Assembly (NCBI GenBank): GCA_946807835.1
Contig: OX327693.1
Coordinates: 3,489,501 to 3,553,500, forward strand
Source of the DNA: Ailanthus altissimus
Lineage: Eukaryota; Streptophyta; Magnoliopsida; Sapindales; Simaroubaceae
Reading direction: 5' to 3'
Length of the DNA: 64,000 nt
Position numbers and translations under genes: made by a program. The notes beneath the pieces were generated by a model. That model was not told the origin of the DNA. It worked only from the letters and a program-made list of their open reading frames with translations, and searched no databases. Shown here piece after piece: positions 33,812 through 45,040 of the stretch. Positions within the stretch are counted from its first letter, which is position 1. Every line of letters starts with the position of its first letter.

Positions 33812-35641
33812 TTAATGCCTATTAATTGCCGCTGCGGCAGTGGTGGACGAGGCAGCTGTATCGGCGGCAGCCCTTGCATCAACAGCTTTCAAAGGAACAG
33901 CCTTTGCTTCTTCACTAAATTTCTTGTAGATGTCGCTTTTGTAAAATTTGTTTGTCCTGATTACCAAAATAACTGAAACAAGGCATCCAAAGAAAGTGAC
34001 CGCCGTGATTATTAGAAAAGCCATTTTGTAGCATTGAACTCCAGTGCAAGTCAATGCTTCTCCTGCCTGTCTTGTTCGACCCAAGGCTGCCATTTGCTTT
34101 ACAGCTTCTTTATCATATAACTGCCCAGCCACTTTCACGTTGAGGACATATGTTCCAATTGGGCTAGCCACACCTCCAACGTTGTAGAGTGTTGAGAAAT
34201 ACTTGAGGCCAAATATTTCTGATATGATGGCGAACAGCAATGGCCATTGAGCTCCAAAGCAGAAACCGATGATAACCGAGGAGAAATAAAGAGAATTTGG
34301 GACACCGAAGGCTATCAAAAGATGGCCAACACAGGAGACAAGAAGTACAATGCTGAGCAGTAGAGGGCGAGGGATCTTGTACTTTTTTAACAAGATTTCG
34401 GAGCCGTAACCGGACGCAACTCGTCCGAGATAATTCCATATGCTGATTAACGACACAAATGTGGCGATGCTGCGAGTTGGATAACCTAATGAGCTTCCAA
34501 TTTGACCCAAGTTGTCGATAGCCGTTAATGTTCCGCCGGCTCCACAGGTTATTGTACTGAAAAGAATTAGCATATCAATGCTTATAAGTGCTTGCAGTAT
34601 ATTGTAGTCTTCACCTCTGCTTGGTGGCTTGAATATATTCTGTATGCAAGAAAGTTTCTTCTCTGAATTTTTCGTGGCTTCGGTGGATGGAGAAAGGGAT
34701 TCGGGAGAGGCTTTTTGTTGTGCTAGTTCAACTGTATTTGGATCTTCAGTCTCAATTTTCAGCTGAGAATGATTATCCAAGGCCTGTTTCTTGGCTTTCC
34801 AGATACTGAATTCTTCTTGGATAGCAATGGCTATGGGAAGAAAAAGTAATATAAGAACAAGTGTTGCAGTAGCAACGTACTCAATTCTAGTGAACTTGAA
34901 TCGGTTCTGTAAGATAATTATAATCATGAGAAAACCAGCAAGGCCGAGAGAGATATAGAGCATCTTGTAGAAAAACTTGGTTTCGTTTCCCTGTCGAATG
35001 ATCTTCATAATCCGGAATGTTCGAAGAAAAACAAAGGAATTAGCAGCTGGAAGCCAAGCAATAAGCAAGATAAGAGCCTTCGTGTTGTCTCCATAGAAAG
35101 CATGGTATAATTGTGTCAAAATTGCACCACTAAGACCAACAAAGCCCTTTAGAAGGCCTAAAATACTGCCTCGGCTTTCTGGGAAGTTCTTGACACAAGT
35201 GACTAAAGCACCAGTATTGGCAAAAGATTGCGAATTCGCGCCAATACAAATATATACACACATCTGCCATAATTGAGGCTTGGCAATGCGGCCGCTGACA
35301 GCAAGCCATATCATGAAATAGCCGAAGAAGTTCATGATAGTTCCGATAAATAGAACCGCCCATGGCGGTGTAACTTCGTTGACGAGCCCTGCTAAGACAC
35401 CAACATTGGCACCCACATCTTTGGAGAAGCTTAGCAGATTGAGAGTGCTTTGGTCATAGCCTAATGTTGTTTTGATGTCACTAGAGTATAGACCAAACAT
35501 GTAAGTTGCACCACCGAACGCCATGATCATAAGTGCAGCAAACACCATGAACCACCGGCCAGTGAGCGCACGCCAAGCAAAGTTTCTCAACTCTCTCAAG
35601 CAGTGGCAGCTGCCACCACCCTTGAAATTTACAGCCGCCAT
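33812..35641 (-). CDS. Nodulin-like / NFD4-like major facilitator superfamily protein
   Basis: Intact single-exon frame of 609 codons, from the Met at 35641 to TAA at 33812-33814. It has the two-part plan of plant nodulin-like MFS proteins: N-terminal nodulin-like domain (residues about 25-280, beginning RWFMVFAALMIMAFGGATYMF, with GYDQSTLNLLSFSKDVG and ESRGSILGLLKGFVGLSGAI) and a C-terminal MFS half (about 345-565, with ITCGAGGTLTAIDNLGQIG and NYLGRVASGYGSE). About 12 membrane spans are visible. A charged loop (281-345) separates the halves; the last 30 residues are Ala-rich. It should be an integral membrane protein; the substrate is not known and cannot be read from sequence. Length fits the family (about 550-620). 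Confidence is high for family, low for transported compound. Confidence 0.95.
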   Translation of the reverse strand: MAAVNFKGGGSCHCLRELRNFAWRALTGRWFMVFAALMIMAFGGATYMFGLYSSDIKTTLGYDQSTLNLLSFSKDVGANVGVLAGLVNEVTPPWAVLFIGTIMNFFGYFMIWLAVSGRIAKPQLWQMCVYICIGANSQSFANTGALVTCVKNFPESRGSILGLLKGFVGLSGAILTQLYHAFYGDNTKALILLIAWLPAANSFVFLRTFRIMKIIRQGNETKFFYKMLYISLGLAGFLMIIIILQNRFKFTRIEYVATATLVLILLFLPIAIAIQEEFSIWKAKKQALDNHSQLKIETEDPNTVELAQQKASPESLSPSTEATKNSEKKLSCIQNIFKPPSRGEDYNILQALISIDMLILFSTITCGAGGTLTAIDNLGQIGSSLGYPTRSIATFVSLISIWNYLGRVASGYGSEILLKKYKIPRPLLLSIVLLVSCVGHLLIAFGVPNSLYFSSVIIGFCFGAQWPLLFAIISEIFGLKYFSTLYNVGGVASPIGTYVLNVKVAGQLYDKEAVKQMAALGRTRQAGEALTCTGVQCYKMAFLIITAVTFFGCLVSVILVIRTNKFYKSDIYKKFSEEAKAVPLKAVDARAAADTAASSTTAAAAINRH

Positions 35642-35732
35642 TTTTCCTTCTATTGATTGCCAGCAATCACTGTATAGGAATGCAAATACTTTTTTGTTTG
35701 CACTGGCTCTTGATGATAAGCGTGATGAGAGG

Positions 35733-35748
35733 ACAGATATATAAATAG
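35733..35748 (-). promoter_or_regulatory. Candidate TATA box of the transporter gene
   Basis: Minus strand reads CTATTTATATATCTGT about 95 to 105 bases upstream of the ATG at 35641. That would put transcription start about 70 bases before the ATG. Distance and composition fit a plant promoter, but AT-rich DNA makes chance matches common. Confidence 0.4.
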
Positions 35749-36683
35749 GGAAAGAGTCTTACATTCTTCTGTAGCATTGCTTCTTTTTTATTAAATACAT
35801 ATTCAGTAATGCTAGAATTATATAGTAGGAATACAATTTTCAACTAACGTAATATTTAATGTGTTTATTATTATTTGATATTGTAAAATTAATATATTAA
35901 TAAAAATTAAAAAATTAATAATTATCTAATAAATAATAATTAATAATTAAGAAAATAGCTATAGGGATACAAAATTTATATCTTACAATGTAAATTTAAC
36001 ACTACTCGTACAAATTATGTGTCAACACTGAACATTGAATAAAAATAGAACAATAGTTTCTTAAGAAATATAAATTTGCTCTTCTGCAAGGGCTCGCTTG
36101 GGAGTTGACTAGCAAACAGTAGTGCCTCTTGCAATTAATGCGTGGTAGGGTTTCTAAAGATAACATATCCGCAATTATATGAACCGGGGAATTGACAGGA
36201 CAGTCCAAGTAATAATGTCATTTACAGATTTTAATTCTTCAGGAACAGTATCTCCAAACCATGAAAAGGTTTTAGTGACTCGAGTTTTTTTAACAAGTTT
36301 TATCATATATGCACTTATTTAATTATTACTATTGATAATAATAAAATGAAAATTTTGGAAAATGGGCATTGAAAATGGCCACACCAATATGTTTTGCTTC
36401 TTTATTTTAAAAACCCACTAAAATTGGTATTGTCCTTTTCTTGCACCTACTACACTGAACTGCCATATAATATATATGTTCGCTTTTTTTTTTTCTTGAT
36501 ATGGGGACAGGGACCTAAATTCAGGAAGTGGAGATATATGTACTGTCAGTTTATTATTAGACTGTTAACACAAATACAACATTTATGTGCTTATTGTAAG
36601 CTAGGTTTTTCTACTTCTCTCCTTTTTTTCTAATAAATATAATTATTATTACATAAATGTGAAAGGGAGAGACATGAATGCCA
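35749..36683. other. Intergenic, upstream of the transporter gene
   Basis: No gene seen. AT-rich, with simple AT stretches at 35870-35950. A run of T at 36485-36494 and a short open frame at 36394-36633 have no recognisable content. It is the likely upstream regulatory region of the transporter, ended by the copia insertion at 36684. Confidence 0.4.
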
Positions 36684-36998
36684 TGAATTAGATATGCATG
36701 AACTATTAGGATTGCCAAGTCAGCATGTAGTTAACAATCGTTAGACCTGATAATAGAATTTGTTAGATGGCGATTAGATGGTTAAATGATTCCCGTCAAA
36801 ATTACATCTCAATCCTTTTGTAATTAGATGTTGTATAAATAGCACTCATAGTGTGTCATTGGAATTTGAAGAAAGTGAAAAAGAAATAACAGAAGTGAAT
36901 CCAGCTATCTCTCTTTGTTTTGCTCTGTTATAGATTTTCCAGGAAAACAACATTTTCTTGGAAAAACTACTTTCATCTCAATATCCTAAAGTCTCTCA
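36684..36998 (+). repeat. 5' LTR of copia element D
   Basis: It runs from TGAATTAGATATGC to AGTCTCTCA. A TATA-like GTATAAATAG lies at 36833-36842, a plausible core promoter, and a CCAGGAAAACAAC stretch near the end. The start is set by where similarity with the 3' LTR begins. Confidence 0.88.
36833..36842 (+). promoter_or_regulatory. TATA box in the LTR of element D
   Basis: GTATAAATAG, kept also in the 3' LTR at about 41593-41602. About 155 bases remain to the LTR end, giving a usual R-U5 length. Confidence 0.6.
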
Positions 36999-37012
36999 CG
37001 GTATCAGAGCCG
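36999..37012 (+). other. Primer-binding site, tRNA-iMet type, element D
   Basis: CGGTATCAGAGCCG directly follows the LTR end; only the first base differs from TGGTATCAGAGCC. The gag ATG begins at the next base, an unusually short leader. Confidence 0.88.
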
Positions 37013-38085
37013 ATGGCGAGTTTATCAAATGCAAATCAATCTCATACATCATTCTTAAACACTTAACTGAACAATCTCTCCATCAACCAAACAAACAACT
37101 ACACCTTTTCAAAAATAATCAAGCTAGATTGCAATAACTTCCTGCTATGGAAATCACAGGTCCTAGCCTGTGCTCGTGGAAATGATCTGGAAGAAATACT
37201 GATAGGAGAAAGATTGTGTCGAGAATAGTTCATAGTTCAAGATGCACCAGATCTAGGTTCAACGCCAGAATCAAATCTTCTTTACCTGACATGGAGGAAG
37301 CAAGACTCATTAATCATGAACTGGCTGTTTGGATCAATGACAGATTCAGTGCTCAGCTCAGTGATTCAGTGTAAAACCTTGTATGAAATCTGGAAACATC
37401 TGGAATTGATGTTCGGTAGTCAATCTTTTTCCAGGCTCACACAGCTTAAAGCGCAACTTCAGACTATTAGGAAAGGAAATCTGTCGATGAATGACTACTT
37501 CATGAAGGTAAAAAGTATAGCAGACAATCTGGCAATGGCTGGTAAACCAGTGGCTAATCAAGATCTTATATCATATCTGCTTGCTAGCCTTGGATCAGAG
37601 TATAATCCAGTGGCATTACTTGTTTCAATTAGGTCTGATGAACTCTATTTAGCCAAAATTTACTCTATCTTGATGAGTTAAGAAGGAAGAATTGAGCTAT
37701 CTAATGCAGTATCTGAAAATCACATGTCAGCAAATATTGCACACACTGCAGGGAAACAAAAATTTAAATCTGGTTATAATAACAAATCAGGTTTTGATGC
37801 AAACATTGGTGCTGCAAATGCAACAAGTCAATTGTTTCATAATAGCCAAGGCAGAGGAAGAGGCAAACCTTTTAATGCTGGAAGAGGTAAAAACACCTCA
37901 AAAATCATGTGTTAAATCTGTTTAAAGCCAGGACATAGAGCATTAAAATGCTAGCACAGGTTTAAAGAGGATTTTGTACCAAATTCACCTAAGATGCAAA
38001 CCATGAATACCGAGGTTCTACAAAACCAGACCCCTCCAGCAAGCTGTGTATTAGCACCAGTAGATGAAGACACTAATGATATGAA
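37013..38085 (+). pseudogene. Gag of copia element D
   Basis: It starts MASLSNANQSHTSF at 37013. Blocks: IKLDCNNFLLWKSQVLACARG, TWRKQDSLIMNWLFGSMTD, YEIWKHLELMFGSQS, LKAQLQTIRKGNLSMNDYF and YLLASLGSEYNPVA (gag-polyprotein type common in copia), then a Gly/Arg-rich stretch and a zinc knuckle IC-KPGHRALKC with stops at 37913 and 37952 at its edges. In-frame stops: 37064, 37226, 37679, 37913, 37952. Frame is lost at about 38085. Confidence 0.9.
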
Positions 38086-38811
38086 CGGTATCTAGATAGC
38101 GGTGCCACAAACCATGTGACTAACAGCTTCAACAACATGTCTGTAGCCAGAGAATACTCAGGTATGGAGAATATTATTGTTTGCAATGGTAATAAATTAA
38201 AATTTTTCCATGTTGGTGACTACTTTCTAGATATACCTGGTTCATACACTCAAAAATTGAAACTCAATAATGTACTACATGTACCTCAAATAAAGAAAAA
38301 CCTGATCAGCATATCAAAACTCACCTTAGATCTTAATCTGACTGTTGAATTTACTAAATCTTGCTGTGTTATCAAGGATGTGAAGGAAAAAACTCTTCTC
38401 AGAGGCACTGCTAAGGCTGGACTATATCAGCTCACCTTAACCTCTAGTGCTGACTGCACAACCTACATAGCCAACCTAAAGACCAAGAAAATTCAGAACA
38501 ATATAGTTTCTCTATTTGTTGATTGTAAGATAAATAACTCAGTTCTTGAAAGAGGACCCGAGGATATCAGCCTACAAGTATCACAGTCAAATAATGAACA
38601 GAAAGCAATAGATGTCTACCATAGAAGATATGGTCATCCAAGTCTTGATGTACTCAACCACATACTTTCTGATTGTAAGATACAAACTCCTGTCAACAAT
38701 AATATTTCATTTTGCACTGCATGTCAATATGGCAAAAACCGTAGGCAGCACTTTAATAACTCAGAAACAAAGACAAAACAACCACTAGAACTTGTACACA
38801 CAGATATATAG
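38086..38811 (+). pseudogene. Protease and GAG-pre-integrase of copia element D
   Basis: YLDSGATNHVTNSF at 38089 onwards is the protease active site, with catalytic Asp, Ser and Gly kept. Then NVLHVPQIKKNLISISKL, the RGTAKAGLYQL block, and VYHRRYGHPSLDVL with CTACQYGKNRR (the integrase zinc HHCC). The frame is open to a stop at 38809 (DI*GPA). Confidence 0.9.
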
Positions 38812-39520
38812 GGACCTGCACACACATTATCAGGTGATGGTTTCAGATATTATGTGAGCTATATAGATGATTTTTGTAGGTTTACCTGGATCTATCCATT
38901 AAAATAAAAATTTGAGACTTTGTCAACTTTCAAACACTTAAAAAACCACATTGAGAAGCTTCTTGACAGAAAAATGAAGACCCTACAATCTGATAATGGT
39001 GGAGAATATAAAACCTTCACAAACTTCCTATCAACACATGGTATTCACTACAGAGTTTTCTACCCATACACTCATCACCAGAACGGAAGAGTCGAGCGAA
39101 AGCATAGACATATTGTGGAAACTGGTCTCACATTGCTAGCTTAAAGTCACACTCCTATCACATACTAGTGGGATGCTTTCACTATTGCTATCTTCCTTAT
39201 CAATAGAATGCCTTTGTCTATGTTACATTATAAGTCTCCATTTGAATTAATTTTTAACTACAAACTTGATTACAAGTTCATGAAGGTGTTTGGTTGCTAC
39301 TGTTATCCATTTCTGAGACCTTATTCCAATTATAAACTTCAATTCCATACAGAAAAATGTATCTTCCTAGGATATAGCTCCCAACACAAAGGCTACAAAT
39401 GTTTAACTAAAACAGGTCACATATATGTAGCCAGACATGTTACATTTGATGAAAATCAGTTTCCTTTTCTCACTGATACTTCATTTGCTAGCCTATTAAC
39501 TCCTCACGACAGTAGATAAA
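38812..39520 (+). pseudogene. Integrase of copia element D
   Basis: Reads YYVSYIDDFCRFTWIY (first Asp), KTLQSDNGGEYKTF (second Asp), YPYTHHQNGRVERKHRHIVETGL (Glu), FLINRMPLSMLHYKSPFELIF, KVFGCYCYPFLRPYS and CIFLGYSSQHKGYKCL, then HVTFDENQFPF. All DDE residues are kept. Stops at 38905, 39142 and 39166 interrupt it. After 39520 sequence up to 39790 is a frame-shifted linker. Confidence 0.9.
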
Positions 39521-39790
39521 GATAGTTGTCCCTTATCCAATGACAACCCCTTTTATACCTTCACTCTCTCACACAGTTTACATCTTCATACCTATCAGCC
39601 CAATGGTCCAAGTCCAATAGCAACACCCACCTCTGCAGCAAGGGAATTCTCCTCCTCATAAGGTAATATCAGCAACCACTCTTCTCCTTGCCAAACTTCA
39701 ACTGAGCCAACCACACAACCACATTCATTTCCCTCTTTCACCTTTATCTTATCACATACAGATACAACACCAACAGATACAACACCAATA

Positions 39791-41013
39791 GTGAGATATG
39801 TCAACACAATCAATAGCCATCCTATGGTGACAATATCCAAACATGGCATTTATAAACCTAAAATTCTGCTCACAGAAGTAAAGGATGTCGTTCCAGTTAC
39901 AGTCACCGAAGCATTACAACATTTTCATTGGCAGAACGCCATGAATGAAGAATATACAACCCTCATCAACAACAACACCTGGACCTTAGTTCCATATTCA
40001 CCACATTATAAGGTTGTTGGCAACAAATGGATTTACAAGATCAAACGGAATCCCAATGGAAGTATAGCCAGATATAAAGCCTGGTTAGTAGCTAAAGGCT
40101 ATCATCAAATTGCTGGGATAGATTTTTCAGAAACTTTCAGTCCAGTGGTCAAAGCCAGTACGAGTCATTCTCAGTCTTGCTATCACAAAAGGTTGGGTCC
40201 TCAAGCATATTGATGTTAATAATGCCTTTTTAAATGGGCTGCTCACAGAAACAGTGTATATGACACAACCAGAGGGCTTTGTTTCCACTGCTCAACCCAC
40301 CTATGTATGCAAACTCACAAAGGCTTTATATGGCTTAAAACAAGCCCCGAGATCCTAGTGTGAGAAGCTCAGAATAGCCTTAGTGAAGTGGGGTTTTCAC
40401 AATGTCAAATCCGACACCTCTGTATTCATCAATCATACTGCCACTTCCCCTCTCATTGTATTAGTCTATGTTGATGATATACTAGTCACAGGAGCAGATG
40501 CAGTAGTTGTTCAACGAGTGATCGATCAGCTACACCACGATTTTGTTCTTAAAGAACTTGGGGACATCAGTTATTTTCTGGGCATTGAAGTTCTCAGGTC
40601 TGGCACTCAGATGCACCTCTCTTAGACTAAATATATTGATGATCTGCTCAAACGAACCAACATGTCCAATGCCAAAGGATGTCCCACACCAATGAGCCCT
40701 GAACTGAAGCTGTCAACTCCTTTTGATGAACCTTTTTCAGATGCTACCCTGTATCGCAATACTATCGGTGCCCTCTAGTATGTCACACTGACTCGACCTG
40801 ACATAGCTTTCTCTGTCAATAAACTCAGTCAGTTCTTATCTTCCCCCTCTGTTACTCACTGGCAGTGCTACAAGAGACTCTTTCGGTATCTGCAATGCAC
40901 CAAACACCTTGGGTTATTATTCTCTCCCAGTCAAAGTCTTACTCTTGAAGCGTTCTCTGATGCTGATTGGGCCTCAGACTTCACCGATCGAAAATCCTAT
41001 AGGGGCTACTGTG
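39791..41013 (+). pseudogene. Reverse transcriptase of copia element D
   Basis: Blocks in order: LINNNTWTLVPYSP, VVGNKWIYKIKRNPNGSIARYKA, VAKGYHQIAGIDFSETFSPVVKAS, a frameshift at about 40165, HIDVNNAFLNGLLTETVYM, LTKALYGLKQAPRS, VLVYVDDILVTG (active site intact) and LGDISYFLGIEV. Stops at 40356, 40623 and 40776. Confidence 0.92.
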
Positions 41014-41418
41014 TGTTCTTCGCTGGAAATCTCATCTCTTGGAGCTCTAGAAAGCAAAGGGTCATTGCTCAATCCAGCACTAAATCTGAATATCTCGCCC
41101 TAGCCCAAGTGGCAGCTGAACTCACCTGGTTACAATCACTCTTTGCTGAACTTCGTATTCCCATTACATCCCCTCCTATTGTTTGGTGCAATAACCAAGG
41201 GGCCGCCTCCTTGGCCGCTAACCCTGTCTTCCACAGTCGTACCAAACATATCGAAGTCGATGTTCACTTTGTTCGGGATAAGGTGCTCGCTGGACAACTA
41301 GATATCTGGTATGTCCCCACTGCCCACCAGACTGCTGATATCTTTACAAAGGCTCTACCTATTACCCGCTTCCTGTTGCTATGTTCCAAGCTCAACATCA
41401 GCACTCACCTGTTGCGCT
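41014..41418 (+). pseudogene. RNase H of copia element D
   Basis: Begins AFSDADWASDFTDRKSYRG just upstream (about 40950), continues SWSSRKQRVIAQSSTKSEYLAL, ELTWLQSLFAEL, VWCNNQGAASLAANP, FHSRTKHIEVD and ADIFTKALP. The frame is open from 41013 to 41450. The usual Asp in WCDN is Asn (WCNN), which may reduce activity; the other motif residues look kept. Confidence 0.88.
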
Positions 41419-41440
41419 TGAGGGGGGATGAAAAGGAGAG
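41419..41440 (+). other. Polypurine tract of element D
   Basis: TGAGGGGGGATGAAAAGGAGAG precedes the 3' LTR at 41444, the normal plus-strand primer position. Confidence 0.75.
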
Positions 41441-41443
41441 CCG

Positions 41444-41759
41444 TGAATGAGATATGCATGAGCTGTTAGGATTGCCAAGTCAGCATGCAGTTAACAACCG
41501 TTAGACCTGATAACAGAATTTGTTAGATGGCTATTAGATGGTTAAATGATTCCCGCCAAAATTACATCTCAATCCTTTTGTAATTAGATGCTGTATAAAT
41601 AGCACTCATAGTATGTCATTGAAATTTGAAGAAAGTGAAAAAGAAATAACAGAAGTGAATCCAGTTATCTCTCTCTATTTTGCTCTGCTATAGATTTTTC
41701 AGGAAAACAACATTTTCTTAAAAAAAACTACTTTCATCTCAATATCTTAAAGTCTCTCA
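41444..41759 (+). repeat. 3' LTR of copia element D
   Basis: It pairs with 36684-36998. Changes are mostly transitions. It ends AGTCTCTCA at 41759. Confidence 0.88.
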
Positions 41760-43830
41760 AAATGTAGTTCAAATAAACCTTAATAATATTAGTGTTAGAT
41801 TTTAACAGTTGAACCAATTGAAACCAAAATTAATTCGACTAAATTTACGGTTCTGTTAATTTGAAGAGAGTCGACAAAAGCAAGTATATATTATGCATCT
41901 TAATCTGTGGATTCATATTAATTGCGGAATATAACTTTGATCAAATAAAGAAACCAATCTCATGCAGCGAGAGCCAATTGCGCTTTTGGTGAGAGTTAAA
42001 GTTTAAGATGATAAAGATATTATTTGGTCAGAATGATTTATTAGAATAAACAGTCACCATTGATATCACCAAAATAGTCTCTTCTTAGCCATGTTACCTA
42101 TGATGTATAAAGGAATTTAAAAATTATCTTAATCAATATTATAAGTGTCATATATATAACAGATAATATATTATTAATTTGACATTCCATTTTACCAATT
42201 TAACAATTTATGATACCTATCGATGGTAAAAAAATTTTAAAGAAACAAAATTCTTTGAAGACAGTGATCACATAAAAAAAAATATTTTATTATCACATTT
42301 TAATTCTTTTCAATATAAATACTTTGAATTCTTGAATTATTATAGCAAAGCAAATATTGAATATGGAACATCAATAATAATGTTAGATTTATAAAATTAG
42401 AAGATAAAATTTATATTCTAAATAATATATCATCAATTAATAATTAATACGTGTTGTATGTGATAAGTATAATAAATAAATGACATATTAAATATCACAT
42501 TAACTAAGATATAAATTTTAATTTTAATATTAAATTACGATCTTCCTTTAAGTTAAACTTAAGTGTTAGAAGATTTTGTGACACGGGTTAACATTTAAAC
42601 ATGAATAGCTAAGATTTATTCTTTTATTTTTTTTAATTAATTATCAATTCCATATTTATATTTACTTAGTTACAAATTTAGTTTAAGAGATCATCCCAAT
42701 CCTTTAATATTATGTAAAACCTTAACAATACTCGAAGAATATTAGGTATTGATAAAAATAATCTGGACTATTTGGATAAGTTTACCCGTCATTGAACTAC
42801 ATATATATGCACTATGCACTACTAAACGGGTAGAATCTTTGTTTTGTTTTTTTTGTTTCAAAGTGAGGTGTCATGACGTCGGCGTGGCGTGACATAGCAC
42901 CACTAAAGCATAAAATTAACAGTCCGTTTTTAGCATAAACAATTCTTCTGCTTTACTTTTAGATGCGTAATAACTAAAATATTTACGTAAATATATATAT
43001 TTTTAATTTCACAACTGAATATTTATTATACAAGGGATATTAACACTGTCACCCTCTAAGGTTTATACAAATTACATTTTAATAGCAGTTTTAATTTTAA
43101 TTACACACTTTCACATTCACTCTTTAATTTGAAGGATGAAAATACCTTTGTGATTATATTTATTTTGTCATGTAAATGATTGAAGTATCCTTAAAAAAAT
43201 GAGAGTATTTTCGTGCTTCAAATTAAATAGAAAAAGTGAGAGTGTAATTGAAAATTAAAGTCGCTATAAAAATATAATTTATATAAATCTCATGAAGTAA
43301 CAGTGTTAATAACCCTATTACACACATACATTTTTTTTTTTCCTTTCATAAGAGTTTTGACTTAAAAATATAATACTTTTATATCAAACAAATCTTTGAC
43401 ATATAGAATGAGAAAGTGAAAATATATCTTTCGTTGACATACATTAATTTAAGAGTCGTTTTATCATTCAAATATATATATGGTACAGTTTTATAATTTT
43501 TATGATGTATTGTAATGTTTTTTTCTTATACTGATTTGTTTCAAGTTTTTGAAATTGTTTTAAAAATGTAATCTGTAAATTAGAAAATATAAACAAAAAA
43601 ACCTTGAGTAATAATAAAAAATTTGGAACATGTAATGTAAAAGTGGGAGGACAATATCATATACCAAGATATAAGGCAGTGCTACTATCAAATTAATCAT
43701 TATTTTCTTTAAGATAATCATAAACATTTAATTTTAATCAAAACTAATAGAAATAGAGAGGAACATGCTTTCATGATTAACAACTAGCAATGCATACAAA
43801 GCATTAACTCCATTTTAGCGGGGATTGATG
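41760..43830. other. Intergenic, AT-rich
   Basis: No gene or clear transposable element seen. Apart from the short GACGTCGGCGTGGCGTGACA-like stretch at about 42872-42900, which is notably GC-rich for its surroundings, the stretch is AT-rich with oligo-A and oligo-T runs. Confidence 0.4.
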
Positions 43831-43839
43831 AGGGTCATC

Positions 43840-44240
43840 TCCTTACATACTACTATAACTAAAAAAGATATAAGTTACAATTGATTTGTACAACTGAAAG
43901 TCATCTCCTTACATACTACTAGACTTATGAAATCAATGTCTATGATCTAAGATGCTATACATTGATCTAACGGTAAATATATAAAATGAAAAAACATATC
44001 AAATAATATTCAAATATGCCACCATTTATTCCAACGAATATTATCCTTCTAAATAACGGTTTGCATCCCTTACAAGTCATGGGGTTGACTAGGATCTCCA
44101 TCCAAGTCAACGGGTCTTTTAAAAGTTTTAGTCTTTGTATCGTTCTATGGGTCTATATAGCATTTAGAAGGTTTTGTCATGCACCAAGTGTTCGAGAAAA
44201 TGCTTGAGTACACTTGAGGTGTGACATTATCCTCTACCAA
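43840..44240. repeat. Dispersed repeat, copy 1 of a pair
   Basis: By eye related to 55905-56250, same orientation. Shared blocks: ACTACTAnnCnTATnnAATCAAnG, AAGTCATGG-TT-nnCnnGnTnnTCnnCCnAnGTCAnCGGGT, and GTTCnAnAAATGCTTGAGnACACTTnnGGTnTGACA. No coding is seen. 43845-43920 also holds a short direct repeat (TCATCTCCTTACATACTACTA twice). Confidence 0.6.
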
Positions 44241-45040
44241 ATTAATATGACTCCCTCACTGCGCTTGTATTAGAACTTGCACACTTTATTCTTCAAATTG
44301 TGATAATGTACTCTCAGGTTCCTAAATTGCTTCTCTATCAAAAAACCCTTTACACTTGACAAAGTACTCTTGAGTTGAAGGCTAGTTCTTCTTCCATTCT
44401 TTCCTTTCGCCATGGAAAAGTTTTACCTCTTTGTTAGCAGACATAAAAATCTCCAAAGGTGCTCAGGTCTGAGGCTCATGCTTTGTGTGTTCTATACCTT
44501 TATGGTATAACTTCCAACAACTTACAGAAAACACTGGATGCAACCATCATCTCGAAGGCAACCCCACCTTATTTGAGACATTTTTAACCCTTTTAAAATA
44601 AGAAATAACCCCTTATCCCCACAATCAAGGCCCTTGTGAAGTGGGCAAGTCGACTTGTGCTGTACTATAAGTATTTTCTCCATCACCAAGTCCCCCACAC
44701 TACAATTGATATACTGCCTCTAGCATGTAATGGTTTCAAAGTTAATATTAACATGGCTTGTGATAAAGATGAAGGAGTTGTTAGCCTTAGAGTAGTAATA
44801 CAAAATCATTTTAGGGATGTGATTGTTTTCTTGGCTCATATTTAATCTCACTCAAATTGAACCAGAGCTTGATTGTATGAACATTGTGAATGCTATGACA
44901 TTGATTGAATCGTTAATTTCCAAACTCTTAAATTCATAATGTTTGAGAGCACTTCAATTATTTCTCTTCATGTATTATTTTATATACCCTTAGAAAAGCT
45001 AATATGTTAGCTTATTAAATCTCTAGAGTTGTCTTTGTCT
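44241..45040 (+). pseudogene. Intergenic with RNase H-like (RVT_3 type) remnant at 44636-44845
   Basis: The open piece 44636-44845 reads ILPLACNGFKVNINMAC and DEGVVSLRVVIQNHFRDVIVF. This resembles the start of the RVT_3 RNase H domain of plant LINE-related and reverse-transcriptase-like genes (usually GxxKxNxDxA...GxGVVIRDxxG). The essential Asp is Asn or missing. The rest of the stretch has no identifiable gene. Confidence 0.45.

Larger units (their letters stand above)
36684..41759 (+). mobile_element. Full-length Ty1/copia element D, inactivated
   Basis: LTRs at 36684-36998 and 41444-41759 flank, in order, primer site, gag (from ATG 37013), zinc knuckle, protease (DSGATNHVT), GAG-pre-integrase, integrase, RT (YVDD intact), RNase H and polypurine tract. 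I count about 19 substitutions between the LTRs over 315 bases (about 94 percent identical), so it is younger than most other elements here but not recent. Twelve in-frame stops and about three frameshifts kill it. Target duplication is unclear: GAATG precedes position 36681 and AAATG follows 41759. Confidence 0.93.

Noticed and set aside
34164..35744. Overlapping open frames on both strands in the transporter gene
   Set aside because: Shadows of the 609-codon frame; their translations show no domain.
37013..40778. Reading TAA and TAG as Gln (alternative genetic code)
   Set aside because: The host gene next to it ends normally with TAA, several of the stops sit where Trp is expected, and frameshifts also occur, so decay explains it.
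44016..44207. 63-codon open frame
   Set aside because: Falls within a dispersed repeat whose other copy (55905-56250) is not open.
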